Of a DNA stretch of 32,778 nt, positions 23,953-32,264 are shown one piece after another (position 1 is the stretch's first letter; every line of letters begins with the position of its first letter). A model generated the notes under the pieces. The model was not told the origin of the DNA. It did not search any database and saw only the letters and a list, made by a program, of their open reading frames with translations. The translations under genes and the position numbers were made by a program. The DNA comes from an uncultured Oscillospiraceae bacterium (GTDB lineage: Bacteria > Bacillota > Clostridia > Oscillospirales > Acutalibacteraceae): contig CAJJNV010000021.1 in assembly GCA_905193225.1 (NCBI GenBank), positions 1-32,778 of the forward strand, read 5' to 3'.

Positions 23953-25932
23953 ATGGAAAAGAAAAGAACACTTGAAGACCTCCAAAAGCAGTACGGCGGA
24001 AAGAGCGGCGGCGGAAAGCGCCAAGGCCCCATGGGAGGACACGGCCCGGGCGGTCCCGGTATGAGAGGAGCAAAGGGCAAGCCCAAGAATATTGGAGGCA
24101 CGGTAAAACGCCTGCTTCATTATGTGGGAGCGTATAAATTCCGTTTTATAATTGTGCTTGTTTGTATGCTGCTCAACACGGCGGCAAGCCTTTGCGGATC
24201 ATATATGCTTGCACCCATAATCAACCGATTGACCCTTTTCGTCACCGGAAAGCAGGGCAGTATGAGCTCGATGGAGAGCTTTGCCGACAGCATAATTGAA
24301 AAGATATGCGGTCTGCCGGTCATTTCCGAAGCAATGGCATCAACGGCAGGCGCGGTTACGGTGTATGTCGCATCAGCACTTGCACTTCTCGGGGCGGTTT
24401 ACGTCATTTCCATACTGTGCACATATCTTCAGGCGAGGCTTATGCTTTCCATAAGTCAGAACTCGGTGGAACGCATAAGAAACGACCTGTTCACCAAGAT
24501 GCAGTCGCTGCCGGTAAGATATTTTGACCGCAACTCCACCGGCGAGGTTATGAGCCGCTACACCAACGACATCGACAACATCGACACCATGCTCAACAAC
24601 TCCCTTGTATCTCTCGTCAGCGGCGCAGTCACCCTTATCGGAACCTTTATATTTATGATAACCACAAACATCTGGCTGACCCTCATTACCGTGGCATTTG
24701 TTCCGGTGTTCCTTTTCGCCGGCGGATTTATCGCCAAAAAGAGCAGCAAATACTACTCGGGACAGCAGGCAGCTATCGGCGCGGTCAACGGATACATTGA
24801 AGAAAGCGTTACCGGCAGCAAGGTGGTTAAGGTTTTCAACCACGAGCAGATCTGCGAAGAAGAATTTGAACTTTTAAACGACGATCTCCGCGAAAAGCAG
24901 TTTAAGGCACAGTTTTACGGCGGAATTATGGGCCCCATTATGGGCAACAGCTCCCAGGTCTGCTACGGCGTGACCATCGGTGTAGGCGGAATTTTAATGT
25001 GTCTCGGTCATATGACTCCCGGCGCATTGACGGTATTTGCCGGATATTCCCGCCAGTTCTCCCGCCCCATAAGCGAGATTTCAATGCAGACCAGCACCAT
25101 ATTTGCCGCTCTTGCCGGTGCTGAAAGGGTTTTTGCAGTTATGGATGAGCTGCCCGAGATCGATGAGACCGAGCAAAATGAAAAGGCCGTCGAGAAGGTG
25201 GAAGGCGAGGTTAAATTCGAGAATGTAACCTTCGGATATGTTCCCGAAAAGACCGTGCTTAAAAATCTTTCCCTTTACGCAAAGCCCGGCCAGAAAATAG
25301 CCTTTGTCGGCTCGACCGGCGCAGGAAAAACCACCATCACCAACCTGCTCACCAGATTCTACGACATAGACGAGGGGCAGATACTTATAGACGGTGTGGA
25401 CATCAGACAGTATAACCGACTGTCCATCCGAAAGAAGATATCTATGGTTTTGCAGGACACCCACCTGTTCACCGGAACGATCAGAGAAAACATACGCTAC
25501 GGCCGTCTTGATGCCACCGACGAAGAGGTTGAAGCAGCTGCAAGGCTTGCCAGTGCCCATTCCTTTATAATGAGACTGTCTAAAGGATACGATACCGTTA
25601 TAGAGGGCGACGGCTCAAACCTTTCCCAGGGTCAGCGCCAGCTTTTGAACATTGCCCGCGCCGCCATCGCAAACACGCCCATTCTCGTGCTCGATGAAGC
25701 CACCAGCTCGGTCGACACCCGCACCGAGCAGCATATAGAGCACGGCCTTGACCGTCTTATGAAGGGCAAGACTACCTTTATAATCGCTCACCGTCTCTCC
25801 ACCGTCCGCCACGCCGACGCCATAATGGTGCTTGAGCACGGCGAGATTGTCGAGCGGGGCACCCACGAACAGCTGCTTGAGCAAAAGGGCAGATACTATC
25901 AGCTTTACACCGGCGCCGCCGAGCTTGACTGA
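23953..25932 (+). CDS. ABC exporter half-transporter, catalytic partner subunit
   Basis: The 659-residue protein begins with a Gly/Lys-rich cytoplasmic tail (QGPMGGHGPGGPGMRGAKG), common in this subfamily, then six membrane helices and the ATPase domain. Walker A is GSTGAGKTT, Walker B ILVLDEATSSVD with catalytic Glu582, and the switch His is in FIIAHRLSTV. The signature is the altered LSQGQRQLL, as in TM288-type subunits, so the composite site formed with the partner's Walker motifs is the degenerate one. A long extracytoplasmic loop (about 95-130) separates helices 1 and 2. GGAGG overlaps the end of the preceding gene. A terminator follows. Confidence 0.94.
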   Translation: MEKKRTLEDLQKQYGGKSGGGKRQGPMGGHGPGGPGMRGAKGKPKNIGGTVKRLLHYVGAYKFRFIIVLVCMLLNTAASLCGSYMLAPIINRLTLFVTGKQGSMSSMESFADSIIEKICGLPVISEAMASTAGAVTVYVASALALLGAVYVISILCTYLQARLMLSISQNSVERIRNDLFTKMQSLPVRYFDRNSTGEVMSRYTNDIDNIDTMLNNSLVSLVSGAVTLIGTFIFMITTNIWLTLITVAFVPVFLFAGGFIAKKSSKYYSGQQAAIGAVNGYIEESVTGSKVVKVFNHEQICEEEFELLNDDLREKQFKAQFYGGIMGPIMGNSSQVCYGVTIGVGGILMCLGHMTPGALTVFAGYSRQFSRPISEISMQTSTIFAALAGAERVFAVMDELPEIDETEQNEKAVEKVEGEVKFENVTFGYVPEKTVLKNLSLYAKPGQKIAFVGSTGAGKTTITNLLTRFYDIDEGQILIDGVDIRQYNRLSIRKKISMVLQDTHLFTGTIRENIRYGRLDATDEEVEAAARLASAHSFIMRLSKGYDTVIEGDGSNLSQGQRQLLNIARAAIANTPILVLDEATSSVDTRTEQHIEHGLDRLMKGKTTFIIAHRLSTVRHADAIMVLEHGEIVERGTHEQLLEQKGRYYQLYTGAAELD

Positions 25933-26015
25933 CAGTAAGCTTTAAACAACAGCCGGCCGAACACCATACGGTTAGAGCATATGTTGCTTACCCTTATAAT
26001 AAGTCAGGTATTCTC

Positions 26016-26060
26016 AAAGATCCGCCGCACTGCCGCTGCGCTGTGCGGCGGGTCTTTTTT
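26016..26060 (+). terminator. Rho-independent terminator of the exporter operon
   Basis: A 13-15-bp GC-rich stem (26016-26030 with 26043-26057, one wobble) with a 12-nt loop, ending in T6. Confidence 0.92.
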
Positions 26061-26123
26061 ACACCGGAATCTGTCGCAATTTCAGCTTTATATCTTCACA
26101 TTCCGGCGCAAAGCAAAAAAATA

Positions 26124-26152
26124 TTGCTTTTTTCGCGGAATTATGGTAAAAT
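26124..26152 (+). promoter_or_regulatory. Extended -10 sigma-A promoter
   Basis: TTGCTT (26124-26129), 17-bp spacer, and TAAAAT (26147-26152) preceded by TGG. Transcription would start about 229 nt before the next gene, giving a long leader. Confidence 0.65.
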
Positions 26153-26228
26153 TTCTGTAACCTTTTATTTGCCGGCAAATTGCGTCCTTCCTTTTTGACA
26201 ATGCGATTTGCCGCTGCGGCCTGCTTTG

Positions 26229-26290
26229 GACGTAGTTCTTAAGCGGCTGTTTATACGGCTGTTTAGCGGCCTGTTTGTGCGGCATTTTAT
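26229..26290. repeat. Degenerate 11-13-nt repeats (CGGCTGTTTA-like) in leader
   Basis: Four units beginning CGGC(C)TGTTT or CGGCATTTT occur at uneven 11-13-nt steps in the leader of the following gene. Upstream at 26168-26179 is a TTTGCCGGCAAA palindrome. Confidence 0.5.
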
Positions 26291-26387
26291 GTCGGCACAG
26301 CCTTCACAGGTACTGTAAACCGCAAAGGCGGCAGAAAGGTATTACACAAAAACAAACATTCCATAACATTTTTGATTGGAGAGCAAA

Positions 26388-28394
26388 ATGTCCGTTATAT
26401 TTATGAATCCCCTTCATCCCGAGGACGCAGGCGAACTGTGGCCTCAGCTTTTGAAGGACAGAAAACAGCTTAAAAAACGCAAGGCCGAAAAGAATGCCGC
26501 CGTCATTTCGGGAACAATTTGTTTCACTCTCGAGCTTCTGTGCGCATTTTTCGGATATGTCTATTTATTTTTCGAGGATCGGCTGTTTGAATACTTTGAA
26601 AAGCTGCCCGTGGTCAAGCGGTTTTTTGATCTTATGTGCGATCACATTTTAAGCCGGGGAGAAATAAAATGGTATTTTTCCCTCGCTTTGACTGTCGGTC
26701 TCTTATTTGCTTTGCCGGTCGCCGTTTCCCTTGTTTTCAAGCTGTTCACGGCCCTTGTTTATCACCCTAAAGCGGCCGAGCCTTGCCCCGAGGGAAGCGA
26801 TGAGCAAATCGCCGGGAAACTTTTCCGCTTTGCCGACGACAGCTTTGAGCTTAACGCAAAGCTCAACGACAGGGGCAAAGCACCCAAGATCGTTTCCATG
26901 GCGGCCACGGCAATTATGGCCGGCCTTTCGATATACGGTTTTATCTTTGTTACCGGAGCGCAGATCAAGGTTTCGATACCCCTGCTTGCGGTGGGGCTGA
27001 TACTGCTTGTGGTTTCGCTCTTTTTTGCGGTTTACGGCCTCGAGACCCTCATTTCCCTTTTGATAAAGATTTTTTATTACCGTTCCAATAAAAATATATA
27101 CGATTTCCGCACGGCGGCCGAAGAAATGTATAACGCCCTTTGTCCGACCGTCGAGAATCAGGCCGACCTTTCCGAGCAATCCGGTCATGCGGAGGATACC
27201 GATATGATCGGCAGCACTGCGGCAGGCGGCGATAACGGTACGGCAAGCACAGTACAAAGCGATGAGGACGCGGCGGAAGGAAACACTTTGTCCGATGAAA
27301 TTGACATAACAGATGCAGCCAACATAACAGATAAAGACGATGTAACCGATGCGGTCAATGTATCCGATGCATTTGCTCAAAATGATGCCGCCGACAGTGC
27401 AGAAGATTCTTTTGTTTCGGCCGATAATCTGCCTTTAGAGGGATTCAGTGTTGTTTCCGATCAGGTTGAAAAATCCGTTGATTCTTTCGACGGCACATCT
27501 TCTTCAGACGGTGTATCCGCTTTGGACGATACACCCGTTTCCGACAACGCACCCGTTTCCGACAACGCACCCGTTTCCGACAACCCACCCGTTTTCGACG
27601 ATGCACCCATTTCTTTCGATGATGCAGATATGAGCACAAGCCCGGCGGACGCAGGCGCAGATGCATCGGATGCAGGTGCGGCAAGCGCAAATACAACTAC
27701 CACAGATACAACAGATTCCGTGACAGCAACAGATGCCGGTTCAGATACAAATGCGGCTGCTGCAGATACTGCAAATGCAGGCGCGGCAATTACAGACACA
27801 GCGGTTAAAGGTGCAGTTTATGCTGCGGCAGCCGGGGCTGCGGCCGTTACCGTGACTGCGGCATCACGTCCCGACATTTTTAAAAAAATCGACCAGGGCA
27901 AAGAGGGCAGTCTGAGCAAGGCCGAGCTGAAAAAGTATTCTCCCTCCCTTTGGAGCCCCCTTTATGTGGCCGAAAACGAGCAGCAATGCGTATCGGTTGT
28001 TTCCGAATACAACAAGGCGGCCATCGATTCCTTAAAACAGCACAGCTTTAACGACGGACATGAAGGACTTAAAAACGCCGCAAAATGCCTGCTTAAAATG
28101 GCCGAATACGATGCCGAAAAGTATGAGCCTCAGCTTTATATAACCCTTTACGCCATCGGAAAGGTGTCGGCCTTCGGTCAGAACGACCGCGAGCAGGCCA
28201 GAGCCTCCCTTGCCGCCTGCAGGAGAATTGCCGAAAAATGTGCGCGGCCCGAGCGCAAGGGTGCGCCCAGGGCGGAAAAGGAACTGACCGTCATACGCCG
28301 CATTATTTCCGATTTTGAAAGCGATATGACAATGGACGAGCTTAGAGAAAAATACGGCAAAAACTTCCCCGCCGACCTTTGCGGAAACAATTAA
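26388..28394 (+). CDS. Large membrane protein with acidic, repetitive disordered linker; function unknown
   Basis: The start is ATG 26388 with GGAGAG 5 nt upstream; a TTG four codons earlier overlaps that site. The 668-residue protein has a charged N-terminus, four hydrophobic segments (near 38-62, 96-120, 166-190, 195-228), then some 240 residues (about 262-500) very rich in Asp, Ala, Ser and Thr with almost no Lys/Arg. This linker holds six-residue repeats, PVSDNA three times followed by variants PVFDDA and PISFDDA. A Thr/Ala-rich hydrophobic stretch (GAVYAAAAGAAAVTVTAA) precedes a compact, charged C-terminal domain of about 165 residues, predominantly helical. I recognise no family. It is transcribed alone between terminators. 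Confidence 0.8.
   Translation: MSVIFMNPLHPEDAGELWPQLLKDRKQLKKRKAEKNAAVISGTICFTLELLCAFFGYVYLFFEDRLFEYFEKLPVVKRFFDLMCDHILSRGEIKWYFSLALTVGLLFALPVAVSLVFKLFTALVYHPKAAEPCPEGSDEQIAGKLFRFADDSFELNAKLNDRGKAPKIVSMAATAIMAGLSIYGFIFVTGAQIKVSIPLLAVGLILLVVSLFFAVYGLETLISLLIKIFYYRSNKNIYDFRTAAEEMYNALCPTVENQADLSEQSGHAEDTDMIGSTAAGGDNGTASTVQSDEDAAEGNTLSDEIDITDAANITDKDDVTDAVNVSDAFAQNDAADSAEDSFVSADNLPLEGFSVVSDQVEKSVDSFDGTSSSDGVSALDDTPVSDNAPVSDNAPVSDNPPVFDDAPISFDDADMSTSPADAGADASDAGAASANTTTTDTTDSVTATDAGSDTNAAAADTANAGAAITDTAVKGAVYAAAAGAAAVTVTAASRPDIFKKIDQGKEGSLSKAELKKYSPSLWSPLYVAENEQQCVSVVSEYNKAAIDSLKQHSFNDGHEGLKNAAKCLLKMAEYDAEKYEPQLYITLYAIGKVSAFGQNDREQARASLAACRRIAEKCARPERKGAPRAEKELTVIRRIISDFESDMTMDELREKYGKNFPADLCGNN
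27539..27597 (+). repeat. 18-bp coding repeat (PVSDNA unit)
   Basis: Three near-identical 18-bp units encode PVSDNA/PVSDNP, followed by a diverged fourth. Such arrays change length easily. Confidence 0.8.
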
Positions 28395-28604
28395 ATGCAG
28401 TTTTCGTCAATTGCATCTTGCATATTTCACTCGCATTTATATAGTTGCATTATGGGTGCTGCCTGCCGCATCATCAGCAGCCGGTAGCAGTGCAAGCAGG
28501 CATCAAACAAACGGCAAAACAGGCAACCAACACACAGCAAGCAACAAACAAACCGCAAGCAAGCAGCAAATATACAACAAGCAATCAACATAAACAAACA
28601 TATT
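28395..28604. other. Low-complexity CA-rich, T-poor intergenic stretch
   Basis: From about 28498 to 28600 the plus strand is A- and C-rich with few T and G, made of AAGCA/AACAA-like words. The RNA would be unstructured. No open frame with a ribosome site was seen. Confidence 0.55.
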
Positions 28605-28640
28605 AAACGGGCAAAGGCGCTCTCGCCTTGCCCGTTTTTT
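28605..28640 (+). terminator. Terminator 1 of 3
   Basis: A 14-bp stem with one bulge (28605-28619 with 28624-28637), 4-nt loop, T6. Confidence 0.9.
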
Positions 28641-28643
28641 GCC

Positions 28644-28689
28644 GGCCTTTTTGCAAAGAGTTTTCTTTATTGCCAAAAGGCCTTTTTTT
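28644..28689 (+). terminator. Terminator 2 of 3
   Basis: A 13-bp stem with one mismatch (28644-28656 with 28670-28682) followed by T7. Confidence 0.8.
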
Positions 28690-28727
28690 ACAGCCGAATT
28701 TTGTTTGAAAACCTTGTTTTTTGCCGT

Positions 28728-28756
28728 CAGGCTTTATTAAAAGCCCTGTTTTTTTT
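28728..28756 (+). terminator. Terminator 3 of 3
   Basis: A short stem around GCTTT/AAAGC with CAG/CTG extension and a bulge, followed by T8. Confidence 0.6.
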
Positions 28757-28847
28757 CAATGGATGTTTTGTCGTTTTTTGCCTTATTACGGAATTTTTTG
28801 GGGAATAGTTCCTATCATCAATGGTACTATGAACTTCCGTTATTAGG

Positions 28848-28856
28848 TGATATAAT
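28848..28856 (+). promoter_or_regulatory. Extended -10 promoter of the Mor-like gene cluster
   Basis: TGATATAAT gives a TG-N-TATAAT extended -10; the -35 region is poor. The start of transcription would be near 28863, just before the first ribosome site. Confidence 0.55.
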
Positions 28857-28875
28857 CCCGAAAAGGGGCGAAAAA

Positions 28876-29172
28876 ATGCGAGGCGAAAAAATGCAGGACA
28901 TCGACAGAACAAAAATAAAAGGCGAGTGTTTAAACGGCGCTTACAGTGAACTTGCAGGTGTAATCGGTATAGATGCCGTACTCAAAATCTACTCAAAATA
29001 CCGCGGAACGAGCATATTTCTGCCGGTAGAGCTGTTCAGCCGCGATTTTATACTCGGTCAGATAATCGATGAATACAACGGTCACAACATAAAGCAGCTT
29101 GCCACAAAATACGGCTACACCGAAAAGTGGATAAGAAAAATTCTTAAAGAACACATCGACAAAGGAGACTGA
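28876..29172 (+). CDS. Mor-family (Mor/CD3324-like) helix-turn-helix regulator
   Basis: From ATG 28876 the protein has 98 residues; an equally good start at 28891 would give 93. Each ATG is preceded by its own ribosome site, because a 15-nt module is duplicated. Residues from about 28 on follow the Mor transcription-activator pattern of phage Mu: a dimer region GVIGIDAVLKIYSKYRGTSI with FLPVEL, then an HTH reading IIDEYNGHNIKQLATKYGYT followed by EKWIRKILKEH. Stand-alone Mor-like proteins are frequent in Clostridia, on mobile elements and in the chromosome. It starts a co-directional cluster of membrane proteins, with 5 nt to the next gene, and probably controls it. Confidence 0.75.
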   Translation: MRGEKMQDIDRTKIKGECLNGAYSELAGVIGIDAVLKIYSKYRGTSIFLPVELFSRDFILGQIIDEYNGHNIKQLATKYGYTEKWIRKILKEHIDKGD

Positions 29173-29177
29173 AAAGA

Positions 29178-30338
29178 TTGGAAAACACGACGAAAAAGCC
29201 CATTAAAATAACAAGCCGGCAACTTATGATAATTATTGTCGTTGTGGCAGTTATTGCAGTGGTCATTTACGGAATTACCGGCAAAAAAAGCGGTAATACG
29301 GCAGCCCCGAAATCCACTTTGCCCATCACAGAGGAAAACCTGATTAACTTTTGGGAGAGAAAAGACGGAGAGAAAATCTGTCGACTGGGATTTGAATACG
29401 GCAATGAATTTTTCTATTCGGAATTTCCTTCCGAATCGACCGTTACACCCGAGCTTACGGTTGCCAACGCCACGTACAAAATAACGGCCGACGGACTCAT
29501 AATTATGACATACGAAATCGACCTTGAAAACCACACCGATACATATAATATCAGTCTCACCGAGGACAGCCTGACCCTTACGGCCGTAAAGGGCGGCGGC
29601 ACCCTCCTTGCGGGAAAATACACGCCGGAAGATAGCGGTACGACCGGTTCGGACGGCTCGAATGTTTCGCAGGCAGCAGAAAACTCCCAGCCCGCAGCAA
29701 GCACTGAGAAATCCGCCAACGGAAACCCTTCCAACGCAGCGGGAACAACTCAGCCCGGTCAATCGGCTCAAGGCCAGGGCGGCGGATCGGCCGCAGGTTC
29801 TTCCCGGTCGGCGGGAGGCGGCCAGACCGCTCAACCCGTTTCCGACAACTGGAAGCAACTTTATATCGATTATGTCAATTCTTTGGGAGACGACTGGTAT
29901 TATAATATTTTTTACCTCGATTCCGACAGGGTTCCCGAGTTGTACATTCAGGGTAAAAGCGAGTATCTCGGAGCAAAAATTCTCACCGTTTCGGGCGGAA
30001 CGCTTGTCTTTAAAGAGCTTTCCTCCACCTACACCGAGGCCATTTGCTCAAAGGGTCTTCTTTTGTCCTCGGGAGGACATATGGGCTACTACTTCGATCA
30101 GGTCTACCGTTTACAGGGCGGATCATTTGTCAAAATATTTGACGGAGAATACGGCGTCGACGACAACACAGTGTATTATGACGAAAGCAACTATAAATAT
30201 AAAGCCGACGGAGCATCGGTCTCCAAAAGCGATTATGACTCCAAAAAAAGAGCCGCTTTCAACGACTATGATTCAATTATTATCGGAGCAAATATGAGCA
30301 AATCGGAAATCATCGACGATATATCACACAGAGCATAA
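29178..30338 (+). CDS. Single-pass membrane-anchored extracellular protein, unknown function
   Basis: Translation seems to start at TTG 29178, since GGAG is 10 nt upstream and no ATG precedes the membrane helix (LMIIIVVVAVIAVVIYGITG, about 16-35). The 386-residue product then has a small beta-rich domain (about 48-150), a linker of roughly 70 residues rich in Ser, Gly, Gln and Ala, and a C-terminal domain (about 224-386) opening with WKQLYIDYVNSLGDDWYYNI and FYLDSDRVPELYI. The latter resembles segments of clostridial lipoproteins with a repeated Asp-x-Pro-Glu-Leu motif, but I cannot name a family. It is the second gene of the cluster; its architecture is shared with the gene at 31320. Confidence 0.8.
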   Translation: MENTTKKPIKITSRQLMIIIVVVAVIAVVIYGITGKKSGNTAAPKSTLPITEENLINFWERKDGEKICRLGFEYGNEFFYSEFPSESTVTPELTVANATYKITADGLIIMTYEIDLENHTDTYNISLTEDSLTLTAVKGGGTLLAGKYTPEDSGTTGSDGSNVSQAAENSQPAASTEKSANGNPSNAAGTTQPGQSAQGQGGGSAAGSSRSAGGGQTAQPVSDNWKQLYIDYVNSLGDDWYYNIFYLDSDRVPELYIQGKSEYLGAKILTVSGGTLVFKELSSTYTEAICSKGLLLSSGGHMGYYFDQVYRLQGGSFVKIFDGEYGVDDNTVYYDESNYKYKADGASVSKSDYDSKKRAAFNDYDSIIIGANMSKSEIIDDISHRA

Positions 30339-30373
30339 CACACATTATAAATAAAAAATCAGGAGGAAAAGGT

Positions 30374-31303
30374 ATGGATAAAAAGACGTTATTTCAAAAC
30401 ATTACAGCGGTTTTCGGGGTGCTGTGCATCATATCGCTTGTCTTCCCCTATTATGTTGCATCGGCCTCGGCAACGGTTGCGGGACAAAGCGCTCAGGCCT
30501 CCGAAAGCATAAACGGAATATCCTTTGTGACCGAATGCGGCGCATGGGGAATCATCTTTGCCGTCAGCCTTGCGGCAATACTTGTTTTCAATTTTATAAA
30601 ACAGCTCGAACAGTTTAAAAAGCTTATAAATATCATCGGGGCGGGACTTATGATAATTTCACTTTTCTCGGCATCGTCCATTGCTTCGGGTGCGTCCGGA
30701 GAGGCAAGCACGGCGGCGGTCAGCGTCTCATTGGGACACGGGCTCGGTTTTTGGATCGCCCTTTTGTGCTCGATTGGAATTGCCGGCGTAGCTATCGTAA
30801 ACTTTTTGAATTTGCAGGGCAATCCTGTTTTTGACGCAGTTAATACATCGGTCGACGGTGAAGGAACCGACGGCTCGGCGCAAAGCGTCAATTTGTCCGA
30901 AGCGGCCGAAAAGATTGCCGGCGCAGCAAAAAACATTGCCGGCACCGTTTCCGAAAAGGTCGGAAATTTAACCGACAAAGCAAAGGCCGGCAAAACCGCT
31001 CCGGCAGGTACGGCCGCACCGGTTTCGGCAGAGGAAGCCGCACCTGCAGTTTCCCCTGTTTCGGCGCCTGCAGCAGTTCCCCATGTTCAAAACGCAGCGC
31101 CCGCAAACATACAAAGCAGCGAAAATGCCGCTCAAAACACCATTCAGGCGCCTTCTGCCGAAAGCTCTGCAGCCGCCGCCAAAGCCATGGACAGCGACGC
31201 CATAATGGAAAAGATAAATAAGCTCTTTGATATGAAGGAAAAGGGCGTTTTGACTGAGCAGGAATACAACGAGAAAAAGGCTGCCCTGCTTAAGCTGATG
31301 TAA
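30374..31303 (+). CDS. Four-helix membrane protein with C-terminal SHOCT domain
   Basis: The 309-residue protein starts at ATG with GGAGG 8 nt upstream. Membrane segments lie near 9-28, 56-76, 83-104 and 125-146. An Ala/Pro/Ser-rich linker (about 185-270) carries an amphipathic helix-like stretch with AAEKIAGAAKNIAGTVSEKV. The last 32 residues, IMEKINKLFDMKEKGVLTEQ and on to EYNEKKAALLKLM, are a SHOCT domain, a short C-terminal helix pair thought to mediate oligomerisation. Function unknown. It lies between two membrane-anchored proteins, 36 nt after one and 17 nt before the other, so co-transcription is likely. Confidence 0.85.
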   Translation: MDKKTLFQNITAVFGVLCIISLVFPYYVASASATVAGQSAQASESINGISFVTECGAWGIIFAVSLAAILVFNFIKQLEQFKKLINIIGAGLMIISLFSASSIASGASGEASTAAVSVSLGHGLGFWIALLCSIGIAGVAIVNFLNLQGNPVFDAVNTSVDGEGTDGSAQSVNLSEAAEKIAGAAKNIAGTVSEKVGNLTDKAKAGKTAPAGTAAPVSAEEAAPAVSPVSAPAAVPHVQNAAPANIQSSENAAQNTIQAPSAESSAAAAKAMDSDAIMEKINKLFDMKEKGVLTEQEYNEKKAALLKLM

Positions 31304-31319
31304 CAAGGGTGGAAGAGAA

Positions 31320-32021
31320 ATGGGAGAGAAAAAGAAATTTGACAACCGTATTATAATCGGCATTGTTGTTGCCGTGGCGATAGTGGGTGTGGTTGTATAT
31401 GCCGTTTTCGGCGGAAAAGGCGATAAGGGGAACGGCCTTCCGTCCCTTTATTCCGAGCCGGCCCAAAGCGTCGTTTCTGACGAGCAGTCGGAAATTTCAG
31501 AAGGAATATCGGAGCTGCCTTTAGAGCAATCGCAGGCTGACAGCGAGACTGCTCCGCCGCAAACCGACACTACGCAGACAGCAACCGCACAAGACGGGCA
31601 GCAGCAATCCTCAGATGAAGGATTTCGTCTTCCCGACGACATTGTAAATGCGCTGAACACGAGCAGATACGATCTCTTCGGCTCATATGTGCCCGCTCCC
31701 CACTGGCACAACGATGGCGGAGACTCCTACGACATCGGTCAGCTGACATATAATTTTTACGCCGGAACCGATTACAGCGAGCCGCCGGCATCGATAACGG
31801 GAAATGTCAGTATCCTTTTCCCTGAAAGGTCATATTACACGGGTATGGAGCTGAAGCTCAAGCTGGGAAACTGTTTTATAAGCGACACTTATGATGAGAA
31901 CGCATTTTCTGCCTACTGTATTCAGGCAAAATGGCAAGGATACACAATTACCTTTTATTCAGACGATCCTTCAATGGTCACATATGTGGAAATACGCAGT
32001 CCTAAATATTCGTTTTATTAA
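31320..32021 (+). CDS. Single-pass membrane-anchored protein with Gln/Ser/Thr linker
   Basis: The 233-residue product has a Lys-rich start, one membrane helix (IIIGIVVAVAIVGVVVYAVF, about 11-30), a disordered Glu/Gln/Ser/Thr linker (about 40-100) and a compact domain of some 130 residues with many aromatic residues, ending KYSFY. The helix and the following GKGDKGNG resemble those of the protein at 29178 (GKKSGN), so both may derive from one anchoring module. No family recognised. GGTGGAAG lies before the ATG. Likely last large gene of the cluster. Confidence 0.78.
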   Translation: MGEKKKFDNRIIIGIVVAVAIVGVVVYAVFGGKGDKGNGLPSLYSEPAQSVVSDEQSEISEGISELPLEQSQADSETAPPQTDTTQTATAQDGQQQSSDEGFRLPDDIVNALNTSRYDLFGSYVPAPHWHNDGGDSYDIGQLTYNFYAGTDYSEPPASITGNVSILFPERSYYTGMELKLKLGNCFISDTYDENAFSAYCIQAKWQGYTITFYSDDPSMVTYVEIRSPKYSFY

Positions 32022-32071
32022 TTTTGCTTTGCCGCTTACGCCGATAAAATTTGAATGCAGCAGGTGAAAGA

Positions 32072-32185
32072 ATGAGTTTAGTTGCATTTATCTGCACCGT
32101 TGCAAGCTATCTGTTGTTCTTTTTATTTAACCTTGATGTGCTGGCTTTTGTCATTCATTATTCATTGAAGAATTTCGCACTCTGA
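32072..32185 (+). CDS. Possible 37-residue hydrophobic small protein
   Basis: An ATG with AGGTGA 4-5 nt upstream opens a 37-codon frame encoding one hydrophobic helix (LVAFICTVASYLLFFLF). It follows the preceding gene by 50 nt on the same strand. Length and lack of relatives make it uncertain. Confidence 0.35.
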   Translation: MSLVAFICTVASYLLFFLFNLDVLAFVIHYSLKNFAL

Positions 32186-32226
32186 TGATTAATGATTAAT
32201 AAAGTGGTGAAAAAATACTATAACGC

Positions 32227-32260
32227 AAAAAATCCTGCCAAAAAGTCGACAGGATTTTTT
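32227..32260. terminator. Bidirectional terminator next to the tRNA-Leu fragment
   Basis: An 11-bp stem AAAAAATCCTG/CAGGATTTTTT with a 12-nt loop provides T runs on both strands. It could end both the membrane-protein cluster and the former tRNA-Leu transcript. Confidence 0.85.
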
Positions 32261-32264
32261 GTTT

